Below, in pieces: positions 1-8,822 of a stretch of 64,000 nt of DNA. The stretch is from the NCBI GenBank assembly GCA_033060915.1, contig CM065394.1, forward strand, positions 16,425,501-16,489,500, given 5' to 3'. The notes under the pieces were generated by a model. It was not told the DNA's origin. It saw nothing but the letters and a program-made list of their open reading frames with translations, and did not search any database. Made by a program: the position numbers and the translations under genes. The stretch's first letter is position 1. Each line of letters begins with the position of its first letter. This stretch comes from Euryodendron excelsum. Taxonomy: Eukaryota > Streptophyta > Magnoliopsida > Ericales > Pentaphylacaceae.

Positions 1-310
1 AAAGGGAGGTGAACTTGCTTACATTTGAATACATTTGCTGCTTCCTTCAAGTAGGAATCATTTAGTCTTATGCCACATATCAAACTCTTATAGAAATTTA
101 TCTTTAGCCTAGGAATCATTTTAAAGCATCTCAATATGCTTTTCAAATTTGTAAGCACTTGCAGGTTTGGATTGCCAAAAAGTAGTGTGTCATCTGCAAA
201 CTGCAGATGTGTCACATTTAATCCATTTGAATTAGATGGCCCTATATCAACTCCTTTAATTATGATTTTCTCTTTTGCTCTTTGTGGTAAGATGTTAAGC
301 CCCTTTACTG
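1..310 (-). pseudogene. LINE (L1-type) ORF2, reverse transcriptase palm part, runs off left edge
   Basis: Read on the minus strand, this encodes the part of a non-LTR retrotransposon reverse transcriptase around the catalytic FADD box. LQFADDTLLF is readable, with F-A-D-D at 189-200, and is followed by a segment ending near LPRLKIN-like residues. Both catalytic aspartates are kept. The ORF is the continuation of the LINE at 6104-8268 and 12873-14243. It was cut here by the insertion of the solo LTR at 316-6098, whose target duplication CCATG lies at 311-315. At the join the LINE frame is shifted by about one base within the usual 'SPFLF' motif, so it is a dead copy. The rest of ORF2 (thumb, cysteine-rich C-terminus) lies outside the window. 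The family call is firm; the exact clade is not known. Confidence 0.85.
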
Positions 311-315
311 CCATG
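311..315. repeat. Target-site duplication, left (CCATG)
   Basis: CCATG directly precedes the element start TGCAAGCACCCC and reappears at 6099-6103 directly after the element end GCGCGACA. A 5-bp duplication is the mark of LTR-retrotransposon integrase. Confidence 0.93.
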
Positions 316-514
316 TGCAAGCACCCCATTTTTGACCGCTCGGCAGTCTCCACTCCGTCCAGACTTGTTTTCAAGTCATTTTGGGCATATTCCAATCGAA
401 ACCAATTCTCTAGGTTCAAATTCCATCTTTTCATCGCTTCGCGGGCCTGTTAGGCCCAAATAGAGGCAAAATGACCAAAATGCCCTTAGGGGCATTGTCC
501 TTTCTTATTCCAAT

Positions 515-1395
515 TCCAATCCCTCTCTCGAGACAGTTTATTCCTCGAGACGGTCCGAGTAGCAAAACTACTCACAAAACCGTCAGAGTAGCAAAACTAC
601 TCACAAAACCGTCAGAGTGGCGGAAACACTCACAAAACCGTTAGGGTGGCGGAAACACTCATAAAACCGTCAGAGTGGCAGAAACACTCACAAAATCGTT
701 AGGGTGGCGGAAACACTCACAAAACCGTCAGAGTGGCGGAAACACTCACACAACCGTCAGAGTGGCGGAAACACTCAGAACCCAAGCACGTCTCTTCGGA
801 GACGGTAAGACCCCTCTCCAATCCCTCTCTCGAGACAGTTTATTCCTCGAGACGGTTCCAATCCAGGCACGTCTCTTCGGAGACGATAAGATCCCTTTCC
901 AATCCCTCTCTCGAGACAGTTTATTCCTCGAGACGGTCCGAGTAGCAAAACTACTCATAAAACCGTTAGAGTAGCGGAAATACTCACAAAACCGTTAGAG
1001 TAGCGGAAATACTCATAGAACCGTTAGAGTAGCGGAAATACTCACAGAACCGTTAGAGTAGCGGAAATACTCATAGAACCGTTAGAGTAGCGGAAATACT
1101 CACAGAACCGTTAGAGGAGCGGAAATACTCATAGAACCGTTAGAGTAGCGGAAATACTCACAAAACCGTTAGAGTAGCGGAAATACTCAACCGTTAGAGT
1201 AGCGGAAATACTCACAGAGCCGTTAGAGTAGCGGAAATACTCACCCGTTAGAGTAGCGGAAATACTCCCAAATCATCAATCCCGTCCGAGTAGCGGAAAT
1301 ACTCAACCCCGTCCGAGTAGCGGAAATACTCACAAATCTTTGACCTTGTCCGAGTAGAGGAAATACTCACACCGTTAGAGTGGCGAAAACACTCA
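515..1395 (+). repeat. Minisatellite of about 24 hairpin-bearing units in LTR U3
   Basis: Units of about 29 bp, for example CCGTTAGAGTAGCGGAAA followed by TACTCACAGAA. Each contains a dyad whose arms change together: GAGTG...CACTC in early units, GAGTA...TACTC in later ones, GAGTAG...CTACTC in some. The array is split by a block holding CGTCTC-TTCG-GAGACG twice (789-804 and 870-885). A block beginning near 515 (CTCTCTCGAGACAGTTTATT) recurs near 820 and 900. Units from about 990 to 1130 alternate between endings CATAGAAC and CACAGAAC, a two-unit higher-order repeat. Confidence 0.92.
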
Positions 1396-1525
1396 AAACC
1401 TAAGTCAACACCCGTGTCTGTTAGCTCACTTCGGTGGAAAAGGACCAGACTACCCTTAGGACCTTTTCCGAGACTTTTCGGTCAAGATGACCATTTTGCC
1501 CCTAGGCATCCGAACGCCCCGGGAA

Positions 1526-2290
1526 CCACACCGGCTCTGGGTATCAAACCGGTAACCCCCTGAGAATACTTTTTATAGTATTCTCAACCTTCCTTTACCT
1601 TTCCGGACCATTCCGAGTTAGTTCCGGCGAACCCGGTACAAAATGACCGTTTTGCCCCTAGAGGGCCGGTCTCCTTCTCCAACCACACCGGCTCTGGGTA
1701 TCAAACCGGTAATGACCCGAGAATACTTTTTATAGTATTCTCAATCTTCCTTTACCTTTCCGGACCATTCCGAGTCAGTTCCGGCAAACTCGGTGCAAAA
1801 TGACCGTTTTGCCCCTAGAGGGCCGGTCTCCTTCTCCAACCACACCGGCTCTGGGTATCAAAACGGTAATGACCCGGGAACACTTTTTATAGTGTTCTCA
1901 ACCTTCCTTTACCTTTCTGGACAATTCCGAGTCAGTTCCGGCAAACCTGGTGCAAAATGACCGTTTTGCCCCTAGTGGGCCGGTCTCCTTTTCCGACCAC
2001 GCCGGCCCTGGGAATCAAACCGGAAACCCCTGGGAACATTCTAAATAATGTTTCCAGATCCATATTCTTCTTCCGGGACAGTTTGAGTCTGTCCCAGCAG
2101 TTTTCCGGTCCGATTGACCGTTTTGCCGCTAAAGGCTCGGTTAACCTTTCCGACACATCCAATCCTCACTTTTCAAGTCAAATACCTCCAGGACACTATT
2201 TTAAGTGTTCCTGCTCCTTTCCGGCCTTCCGGGTCACTCCCGGCTCCTTCAAATCATTCCTGGACTTTCCGGAGTCACTCCTAGTGAAGC
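1526..2290 (+). repeat. 157-bp tandem repeats in LTR U3
   Basis: The motif CCACACCGGCTCTGGGTATC starts at 1526, 1683 and 1840 and, slightly changed, at 1997, each step being exactly 157 bp. A more decayed fifth unit follows. Each unit also holds a dyad with about 9-bp arms around TTTTAT (for example 1562-1570 with 1577-1585) and a GACCGTTTTGCCCCTA block. Related single-copy sequence is found in copies B, C and D in the opposite orientation. Confidence 0.93.
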
Positions 2291-2382
2291 CAGGCTAAAA
2301 TTTACATGGTAGTCACTAGTACAGGCGCCCAAATCTGGTCAAAGATACGTTGCTTGCCGACCTTAATTGTTTCCTAAATGGC

Positions 2383-2481
2383 TGGCGCCACTAGTAGTAG
2401 CGCCAAGCCAAAAAATGGCCTGGCGCCACTACTAGTGGCGCCAGTGTAAATTTTGCCCTGGCGCCACTGCAACAGGCGCTA
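2383..2481 (+). promoter_or_regulatory. Three GGCGCC palindromes at 38-bp spacing upstream of the LTR TATA box
   Basis: Dyads of 23 bp start at 2383, 2421 and 2459. The middle one is a perfect palindrome with 11-bp arms (TGGCGCCACTA and its complement) around one C; the outer two have mismatches. The TATA box follows one further step downstream. Copy B has degenerate counterparts at about 17600-17670 next to its own TATA box. The likely role is a dimeric transcription-factor site in the LTR promoter; this is inference. Confidence 0.75.
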
Positions 2482-2495
2482 GGCTTGTCCAGCTT

Positions 2496-2507
2496 CTATA
2501 TATATAG
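2496..2507 (+). promoter_or_regulatory. TATA box of solo LTR A
   Basis: CTATATATATAG, followed after about 30 bp by CAACGTGAAAGGGGTCTACA, which matches CTTATGTGAAAAGGGTCTGC in copy B. The match marks the probable start of R and sets transcription to the plus strand. Confidence 0.75.
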
Positions 2508-3099
2508 AGCCTCATTCAACGTGAAAGGGGTCTACAAACTTAACCTAAGAATCCTATAGTTCGATATATAGAGCTCGAGCACCTCCAAAACCCTAGCCTC
2601 CTTAGGTTTTCTAAACCCTAGCCACTATACACAAACCCTAGCCTCCTATACACTCATACACTCCCTCATACACTCATATCCTAACCTTCAACCATCCTTG
2701 GAAGACTTGAAGAGTTGCCATCTAAAGCTTGAAGACAATCCTTGAAGGTTGAAGAAGAAGATCAAGACCAAAGACCGAAGATCGAAGACTGCATGGCGCG
2801 CAAAATAAACAAGATACAAGGTAGGCTCCCTCTTTAAATTTCCGCATTCCCCCTCTCTCTTCTCTCTCCAACCCACTTGGGTTTTCTCTATTTTAATCCC
2901 CCATCTCTTTTCCCCCCTTTCTTTGCATGCTTGAAACAAGGGGATTCCCGGTCCATGTGTAGGATTGGACTATTGGAGAGTCACCGTGTCGGGGGCTTTC
3001 TTCTAGTCTAACCAAAGACCACGTGGGTCCGGCCCCCTTGATTATATGGTGAAGCCTTAACCTTGTATGTTCACGACCCCAAATTGCATTGTGCATATC

Positions 3100-5300
3100 A
3101 TAGTCTTGCATCTTCCAAAAACCGTTTTCAAACTCGTTTTCAAAACCGTTTCAAACTTGTTTTTCAAAATTGCATTAAAATCTTCTTTTCAAAAACATGT
3201 TTTCGAAATCACAATCCTAGGGTGATTCTAGCTTTCCCATGGCTAGGGTTGCTTTAGGAAAGTGTTACATTAAAAGGGACCGATACGGTCTATATTTTCA
3301 AAATCTTGTTGTTTTCAAAACCGCTTTCCTAAAGTGGTTCTAGCCTTCCTATGGTTAGAATTGCTTTAGGAAAGTGAGATGTGTTTACACCTTCTAAAAA
3401 TTCTTTTTCCAAATCCCTCTTTCTAAAAATCTCTTTTTCAAAACTCTCTTCCCTCAAAATTCACTTTCTAAAAACACTCCTTAAAAATCTTTCTAAAAAC
3501 TCTCTTTAAAAATCTCTTCCTAAAAATCTCTTTTTCAACATACTTTCCTAAAACTCTCCTTTTCAAAATTGTTTTCAAAAACTCCCTTCCAAAATCTATT
3601 TTTCAAAACTCCCTTTTTCAACTCCTTTCCAAACTCCTTTCCCCAAAATTCACTCTCTAAAAACGTTCCCCAAAAATCTTTCCAAAAACTCTCTTTCCAA
3701 AATTTGCCTTCTAGAAATTTCCCTCTAGGATTTTCCTTCCAAATTCTACGTTTCCAAAAACATGCTTTCCAAAAAACTCCTCCCTAGGATTCCCTTCTAG
3801 AAAACCTTCGTTTCTAAAAGCGCACTCTCCAAAAATCCTCTTCCCTTAGAGCCCACGATTAGAAAACCCTAATTTTCTTTCCAAAAACATGATTTTCAAA
3901 CTTTCCCCCAAACCTAGGTTTCCAAAACCTCTAGTTTTCACATCCAAACTATACATGTTTCCAAAACCTCTTTTCTACATCAAAACAACAATTCTCCAAA
4001 TCTAGGGTTTCTAGAATCTCCCTTTCCAAATCCTATCTTCCCTTTAGAAAACCAAATCCAATCTCCCCGTTTAGGAAACTAGATCCCGTCCTCCATTTTT
4101 GGAAACAAAATCAAATCTTTCCTTTTAGAAATCAAATCCAATCCCTTCCTAGGCCAAACCTTTCCTAATTCAATTCCTTCCTAAACCATAAGTTTCCTAA
4201 ACCTAAACTTTAAATCTTTCCTTAAATTTCAAAATCCAACTCTTTCCTAATTCAAATCCTTCCTGAACTTCTAATTTCCTAAATCTTAAGTTTCCTAAAC
4301 TTGAACATAAAAATCTTTCCTAAATTCTAAAACTCAACTTTCAAATCTTTCCTAATTCAACCATTTCCTAATTCAACTCCCTTTCCAAATCTTAACTTTC
4401 TAAATTCAAGCTTTTAAACCTTTCCTAAATTCAAACCTTTCTTAATTTTCAAGATTTTCTAAAACTCTAAAATTTTCTAAAATCTTAAATCTTTCTAAAC
4501 TCTAAAACTTGCTAAATCCTAAACTTTCTAAATTTCAAATCTTTCTAAAATTCTAATCTTTCCAAATTCTAAACTTTCTAAATTTGAAACCTTCTTAAGT
4601 TAAATCTTTCTAAACCTAAAAAACTTTCTAAACTCTAAACTTTCTTAAACTTCAAATCTTTCCAAATCTAAGACTTTTTGAAATTCAAAACTTTCTTAAT
4701 TCGAGACTTTCTTAAGTTGAAAACTTTCTTAATTCAAACATTTCCTAAACTGAAAACTTTCCTTTTTCAAACCTTTCCCAAAACGAAACTTTCGTATTTG
4801 CAAAACTTCCTTGTTTTTAAAACTTTCCAAAATCAAAACTTCCCTTTTTCAAACATTTCTAAATTCAAAATTTTCTTAATTCAAAACTTTCCTAATTTCA
4901 AAAATTTCTTAATTTCGAAACTCTCCCAATTTGAAAACTTTCCTAATTCAAAGCCTTCCTAAGTTGAAACTTTCCTAAATTCAAAACTTTCCTAATTCGA
5001 AAACTTTCCAAAAATGAAACTTTCCTAATTCGAAACTTTCCTAAATCGAACATTTCCTAATTCAAACATTTCTTAAATCCAACCTTTCCTAATCTCCTAA
5101 ACCTTCCAAGTCAAGTCAAACCTTTCCTAAGTCTCTTTCCTAAGTCTAGGTTTTCTTAAACCTTCTTATTCCAAAACAAGTCCAAATCTATCTTTTCAAG
5201 TCAAAGTCCTCAATTTCCAATTTCCAATCTCCTCTTCTAATTTCAAATCCAATTCAATTTCCTTCTTCAATCCAACCTTCCATTTTCAATCGGACTCTTG
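3100..5300 (+). other. G-poor, C/T/A-only-like tract in the transcribed part of LTR A
   Basis: About 2.2 kb in which the plus strand, the transcript sense of this LTR, shows few G residues and is made of runs such as TTTCCTAAATTCAAAAC. The short ORFs here are low-complexity Phe/Lys/Asn/Ser strings and are not credible genes. The same skew in transcript sense is seen in copies B, C and D, where the plus strand is instead C-poor. Confidence 0.85.
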
Positions 5301-5310
5301 TCCGAACTAC

Positions 5311-5368
5311 GACTGACCTGATTCCCCCAAAGGGATACGTAGGCAACCTTCATAGGTGCGGTCACAAT
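5311..5368 (+). other. Conserved LTR block with TACGTAGGCAACC
   Basis: GACCTGATTC, then GGGATACGTAGGCAACC and GGTGCGGTCAC. Counterparts in the other orientation lie near 15448-15510 (B), 24085-24150 (C) and 45490-45555 (D). It stands out as conserved within otherwise fast-changing sequence. A second such block holds the CTACACGTAACCAACC motif near 5715. Confidence 0.8.
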
Positions 5369-5937
5369 ACTTTTCAAACTTTCAATTCCACCCTCATGGG
5401 TGCGGTTTTCAAAATCTTTTCAAATCTAAAATTCCAATTTCCAATTTCTATTTTCAAATGTTCAAACTTTCAAATTTCAATTCTATCACTTCAAACCTTT
5501 TCCAAAACAAATCAATTTCTTTCCAAATCTATTTTTCAATTCTCTTATCTTGCACTTGCATCTCATGCATCATATTTATTTCCAACATTGTTTTTCAAAG
5601 TGAATAGGGTTGAACATATGTTAATTAAAGACTCTCATAGGTGAATCTAGGGTAAATTGACATATAGGTACCGAAAGGGCGGGGTAGGGTGATAGTTTAG
5701 TGCGTCTTCCCTACACGTAACCAACCTCCGAACCTAGATCACTGTTTTCGAAAGACCAAGAGGAGTTATTTTTCAAAAAAGGGCTAAATGTTTTCCAAAA
5801 GTTGCCAAACAACCTGTTTTCTTTAAAAACCCTCTCTTGAGGAGATATTTTCAAAAACCTTTTTCCAAAAACCCTAAGTGTAGTCTTCGGATTATTCTTA
5901 GTTTTTAGGTGACCTAACTCACCTTAATTAAGTTAGG

Positions 5938-5947
5938 TGGCGACTCC
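5938..5947 (+). other. Primer-site-like motif TGGCGACTCC inside the LTR
   Basis: TGGCGACTCC would pair with the 3' end of a plant Arg tRNA and is what Ogre/Tat primer sites look like, but here it lies about 150 bp before the LTR end. It is kept in D (GATGGCGACTCC on the minus strand) and altered in B and C. Confidence 0.6.
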
Positions 5948-6098
5948 AAATCTTTTTCAAAAGCTCTTTATTCAAATCTGTTTTCAATTCAAACCTAGTC
6001 GCACTCATTCTTCTAGGAGGGTGAGTTCTAATGAGAGAGTACAGCATTTTTCCCGCTTGGGTGAGTATTCCTCGAGTGCGAAAAATCTGGGCGCGACA

Positions 6099-6103
6099 CC
6101 ATG
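6099..6103. repeat. Target-site duplication, right (CCATG)
   Basis: A perfect copy of 311-315, directly after the LTR end ACA. Confidence 0.93.
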
Positions 6104-6960
6104 TTGAACAGAAAAAAGTGAGATGGGGTCACCTTGTTTTAGTCCTCTTGAGGATCTGAATTCTTTTATAGCTGAACTATTTATAAGTATTGAGATAGAG
6201 CTGGAGGATAGGCATTCCTCATCCATTTGATCTAAGTGGAACCTAGTCCCATTCCTTTCATCATATCAAGTAGATAGTTCCAATTAATTGAATCAAATGC
6301 CTTCTCAAAATCAAGTTTCAACACAATTCCTGATTTCTTATTTTTTTTCTAATAGTCAATAATTTCATTTACTATGAGCACTCCGGCAAGGATTTGTCTC
6401 CTTTTTGTAAAAGCTGTCTGTGATTCACTAATAATCTCTTGTATTACCAGCCTTAATCTGGTTGCAAGGGCAGAATTTTATACATTGATGGGATGCGGCT
6501 TATAGGTCTAAAGTCAAGTAAAGAGTCTGGAAATTCTATTTTGGGTACTAAACAGATAAAGGAAGCATTTATACCTCTAAGCAATTTTCCATTTAAGTGG
6601 AAGTCAGTCATGAACTTCATAATATCTCCCTTTAGTGTTAGCCATAATTTTTTTGATGAAGTTGAAGTTAAAGCTATATGGTCCAGGTGCATTGTTGCCA
6701 TTAGAACTTTTGATCACTTGCAATACTTCGTCCTTAGAAAATTTAGATTCAAGCCATTTATTACTCTCTTCTTTCAATTTTAAAGGGAATACCTCTTCCT
6801 ATTTAGGTCTGTCTTGCGATTTTTTTGAGAAAAAATTAGTAAAAAATCTGACTGCTTCTTCTTTAACTTCAATTGGTTCATTGATGATGGTATTTCTTTT
6901 AGAATATAATTGTCCAATGTAGTTCCTTCTGAACCTATTTTTCATAGAATATACTGGGGT
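6104..6960 (-). pseudogene. LINE ORF2, reverse transcriptase N-terminal half
   Basis: Minus-strand translation gives the standard order of plant L1 reverse transcriptase: INASFICLVPK and DFRPIS near 6640-6510, then KLDFEKAFDSINW near 6330-6280 (motif A with its catalytic Asp), then GLKQGDPIS near 6135. Several frameshifts and stops break it. It continues at 310 down to 1 after removal of the solo LTR. One extra T after GDPIS shifts the frame. This enzyme would copy LINE RNA at a nicked target. Confidence 0.85.
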
Positions 6961-7741
6961 TTAGGTGATTCCCAAGATGAAGTAACAACGTTTTTTAAAT
7001 TTTTGTAATTCATCCAAACATAAAAAATTTTAAAAAGGTTTGGGGCCCCAATCTTTAATTTCGTCTAAAAGGAGAATAGGGCAGTGATCTGAAAGTTTTT
7101 TCTACAGACCACATTGTGAGCATTTCCACTTCTCTAGCGAATTGTTGCAGAGTAAGAACTTGTCCAACCTGCTCCATTTTCCTTAATCTATATGTTTTTC
7201 CAAGTCAAATTCATGCCCTTCATTGGTAAATTAGATAGTTTAACCTCTATGATAAATTTCCTAAAGTTTTTCATACCTTTTGTAATTCTGTCACATCCTT
7301 TCCTTTCCCCTATTTGGAGTACTTCATTTAAGTCCCCTCCTAAACACCATGGTAGTTGATAATTCTTAGGTTCAATAGTTGATCCCAAATCAGAGCTCGA
7401 TAGCCTTTATCAGTAGGGCCATAACAGTTGATGATTATACAGTCAAAGTTGCCCTTTATCTTTCTTTCTAGCATAAGGAAGTTCTGTTCTATTATTGATG
7501 TATCTAAAGAAAAGAACTCATTGTCCCAAACACATAATAGCCCTATAGATTTTCCAATCGAATTTGATGGCCAATTGAAATCTCTATTCCCCTAAAAAGA
7601 TTTCACCAACTGGGGACATTACTCTTTCCATTTGGTTTCTTGGATTAAAATCATATCAATTGATCTATCTCTTATTTGTTGCTTTACCATCCTTCTCTTA
7701 GTTTTCCAAAACCCCTTAACATTCCAAGATAATATCTTCAT
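6961..7741 (-). pseudogene. LINE ORF2 start and endonuclease domain
   Basis: The likely ORF2 start is the ATG at 7741-7739, giving MKILSWNVKGFWKTKRR, followed by an IQETKW box and, at about 7345, LGGDLNEV. These are the Asn, Glu and Asp metal-site motifs of the apurinic-type endonuclease of L1-like elements, which nicks target DNA. Stops and shifts interrupt the domain. It sits directly upstream of the reverse transcriptase in the same strand, as expected. Confidence 0.85.
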
Positions 7742-8268
7742 TTGGGGATACATGTCTCCTTTTATTAAGGAAAGTTCTCAACAAGCCTGTCCTAGCAACC
7801 CCTTTTTCTTAGGTTTTGAAGTTTCTTAATCCCTCCAATTAGCCTCCATCAATTTTGTGTGAGTGTGTCCTTCATTTTGTAGGAAGTTTATGCTCGAATT
7901 CTTGCCAACTTGGATAGTGCTCTCAGCTTCATTATGTAAATTTTTCTCAAGTTGGTGAAGTATTATAGAATTCCCATTGATGATGTTTTGAGTTGGCAGA
8001 GATGACAAAGAAATGGAGATGGCTTATCTTTTCCTCCTAGATCTTGATTTGGTCTTGAGGCTTACTCGAGTCCTAGTTCTGTTTTTTCCTAGATCTAAAA
8101 GTGTATTGGATTTCCTTATAGTTCTTTCTTTTAAACATGGCCTTATTTATTCCAAATTCTGAGCTGGGCCTTATTGGATCTGAATGGCCTTGGTTATCTT
8201 CATTTTGACTTGTAAAGGGGGGTAGTGTATCTGATGATCTAGTAGATACATTATTTGTATCAGCTGGC
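7742..8268 (-). pseudogene. LINE ORF1 C-terminal end and ORF1-ORF2 linker
   Basis: Continues ORF1 from 12873 after removal of the copia element. Joining the flanks with one copy of the 5-bp duplication keeps the frame open (HKKLADTNNV, then many Ser, Asp and Pro residues) until stops near 8080. It is rich in Lys/Arg at the end. No named domain is seen. The last few hundred bases before 7741 hold several stops. Confidence 0.7.
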
Positions 8269-8806
8269 TGTAAGATAAACTATATATACACATATATAAT
8301 AACTTTAATATATATGCATGTATATGTAGCAGAAATATTAATCATAAATTAATTTAATATATTTTACTAACCTTCAGCCATTGTTGTCCAAGTAAACTTT
8401 CTTTCCTGATCCTGAGTGTTTGAAGAAAACTCTCTATACTTCTGCAAACATAAGTTGTTTCCCTCTCACACTCTCTGTGTATAGAACTCTCTGTAGATAG
8501 GATCTTCCAACCTATGCAGGATTTGAAAAATCTAAACAATGGACATCACAAGCAATATATAACTGCTAGGTTAGGGACCCTCATTTTTATCTTTATTGGT
8601 TCCTTTAATCAAGGAACCATTATCTAATAGTGGGGACTTGATAGGCCTTAGCCAACCACCACTAGTATTTTACATGGAGTGGGAAACTATCCCTATTATG
8701 ACTCGTAACTAACTAATAGATAGATAAATACACAATATACATTAGATATATATATGCACTTTATATATGTGGCAAATGGGCCACACTTTAAGAGACACGG
8801 CTTAGA
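8269..8806 (-). repeat. 3' LTR of the copia element (538 bp)
   Basis: Its right part (8725-8806) matches 12786-12867, including GGCAA(A/G)TGGGCCACACTTTA. The start has mutated from TG to TC on the minus strand, and the outer end reads TGTAAGATAAAC on the plus strand. A TATA-like CATATATAAAG lies near 8758-8768 on the minus strand. Confidence 0.8.
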
Positions 8807-8822
8807 TTCTCCCACTTGGTCC
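8807..8822 (-). other. Polypurine tract of the copia element
   Basis: Minus-strand GGACCAAGTGGGAGAA sits directly next to the 3' LTR. It is the usual plus-strand priming site. Confidence 0.8.

Larger units (their letters stand above)
316..6098 (+). mobile_element. Solo LTR (5783 bp) of an Ogre/Tat-like giant-LTR retrotransposon, copy A
   Basis: A single LTR with TG...CA ends and a perfect 5-bp duplication, with no internal region. The ends match those of three other copies in the window: a start like TGTAAGCACCCCATTTTTG and an end like TCGCACTCGAAAAATCGGGGCG(T)GACA on the sense strand. Order in sense direction: a hairpin-rich minisatellite (515-1395), 157-bp tandem repeats (1526-2290), palindromes and a TATA box (2383-2507), a transcribed part with a long G-poor tract (about 3.1-5.3 kb), and two conserved blocks near the end. 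An LTR near 5-6 kb is exceptional and is known mainly from the Ogre/Tat lineage of Ty3/gypsy; the Arg-tRNA-like primer site of the relative at 44830 supports this. It most likely arose by recombination between two LTRs of a full element. It splits the LINE reverse transcriptase. Confidence 0.88.

Noticed and set aside
515..1395. CRISPR-like array of direct repeats
   Set aside because: Units abut with no unique spacers, vary throughout and lie in a plant LTR; it is a minisatellite.
4678..4962. Phe/Lys/Asn-rich frame in LTR A
   Set aside because: Low-complexity translation of the G-poor tract; the same kind of frame appears on any phase.
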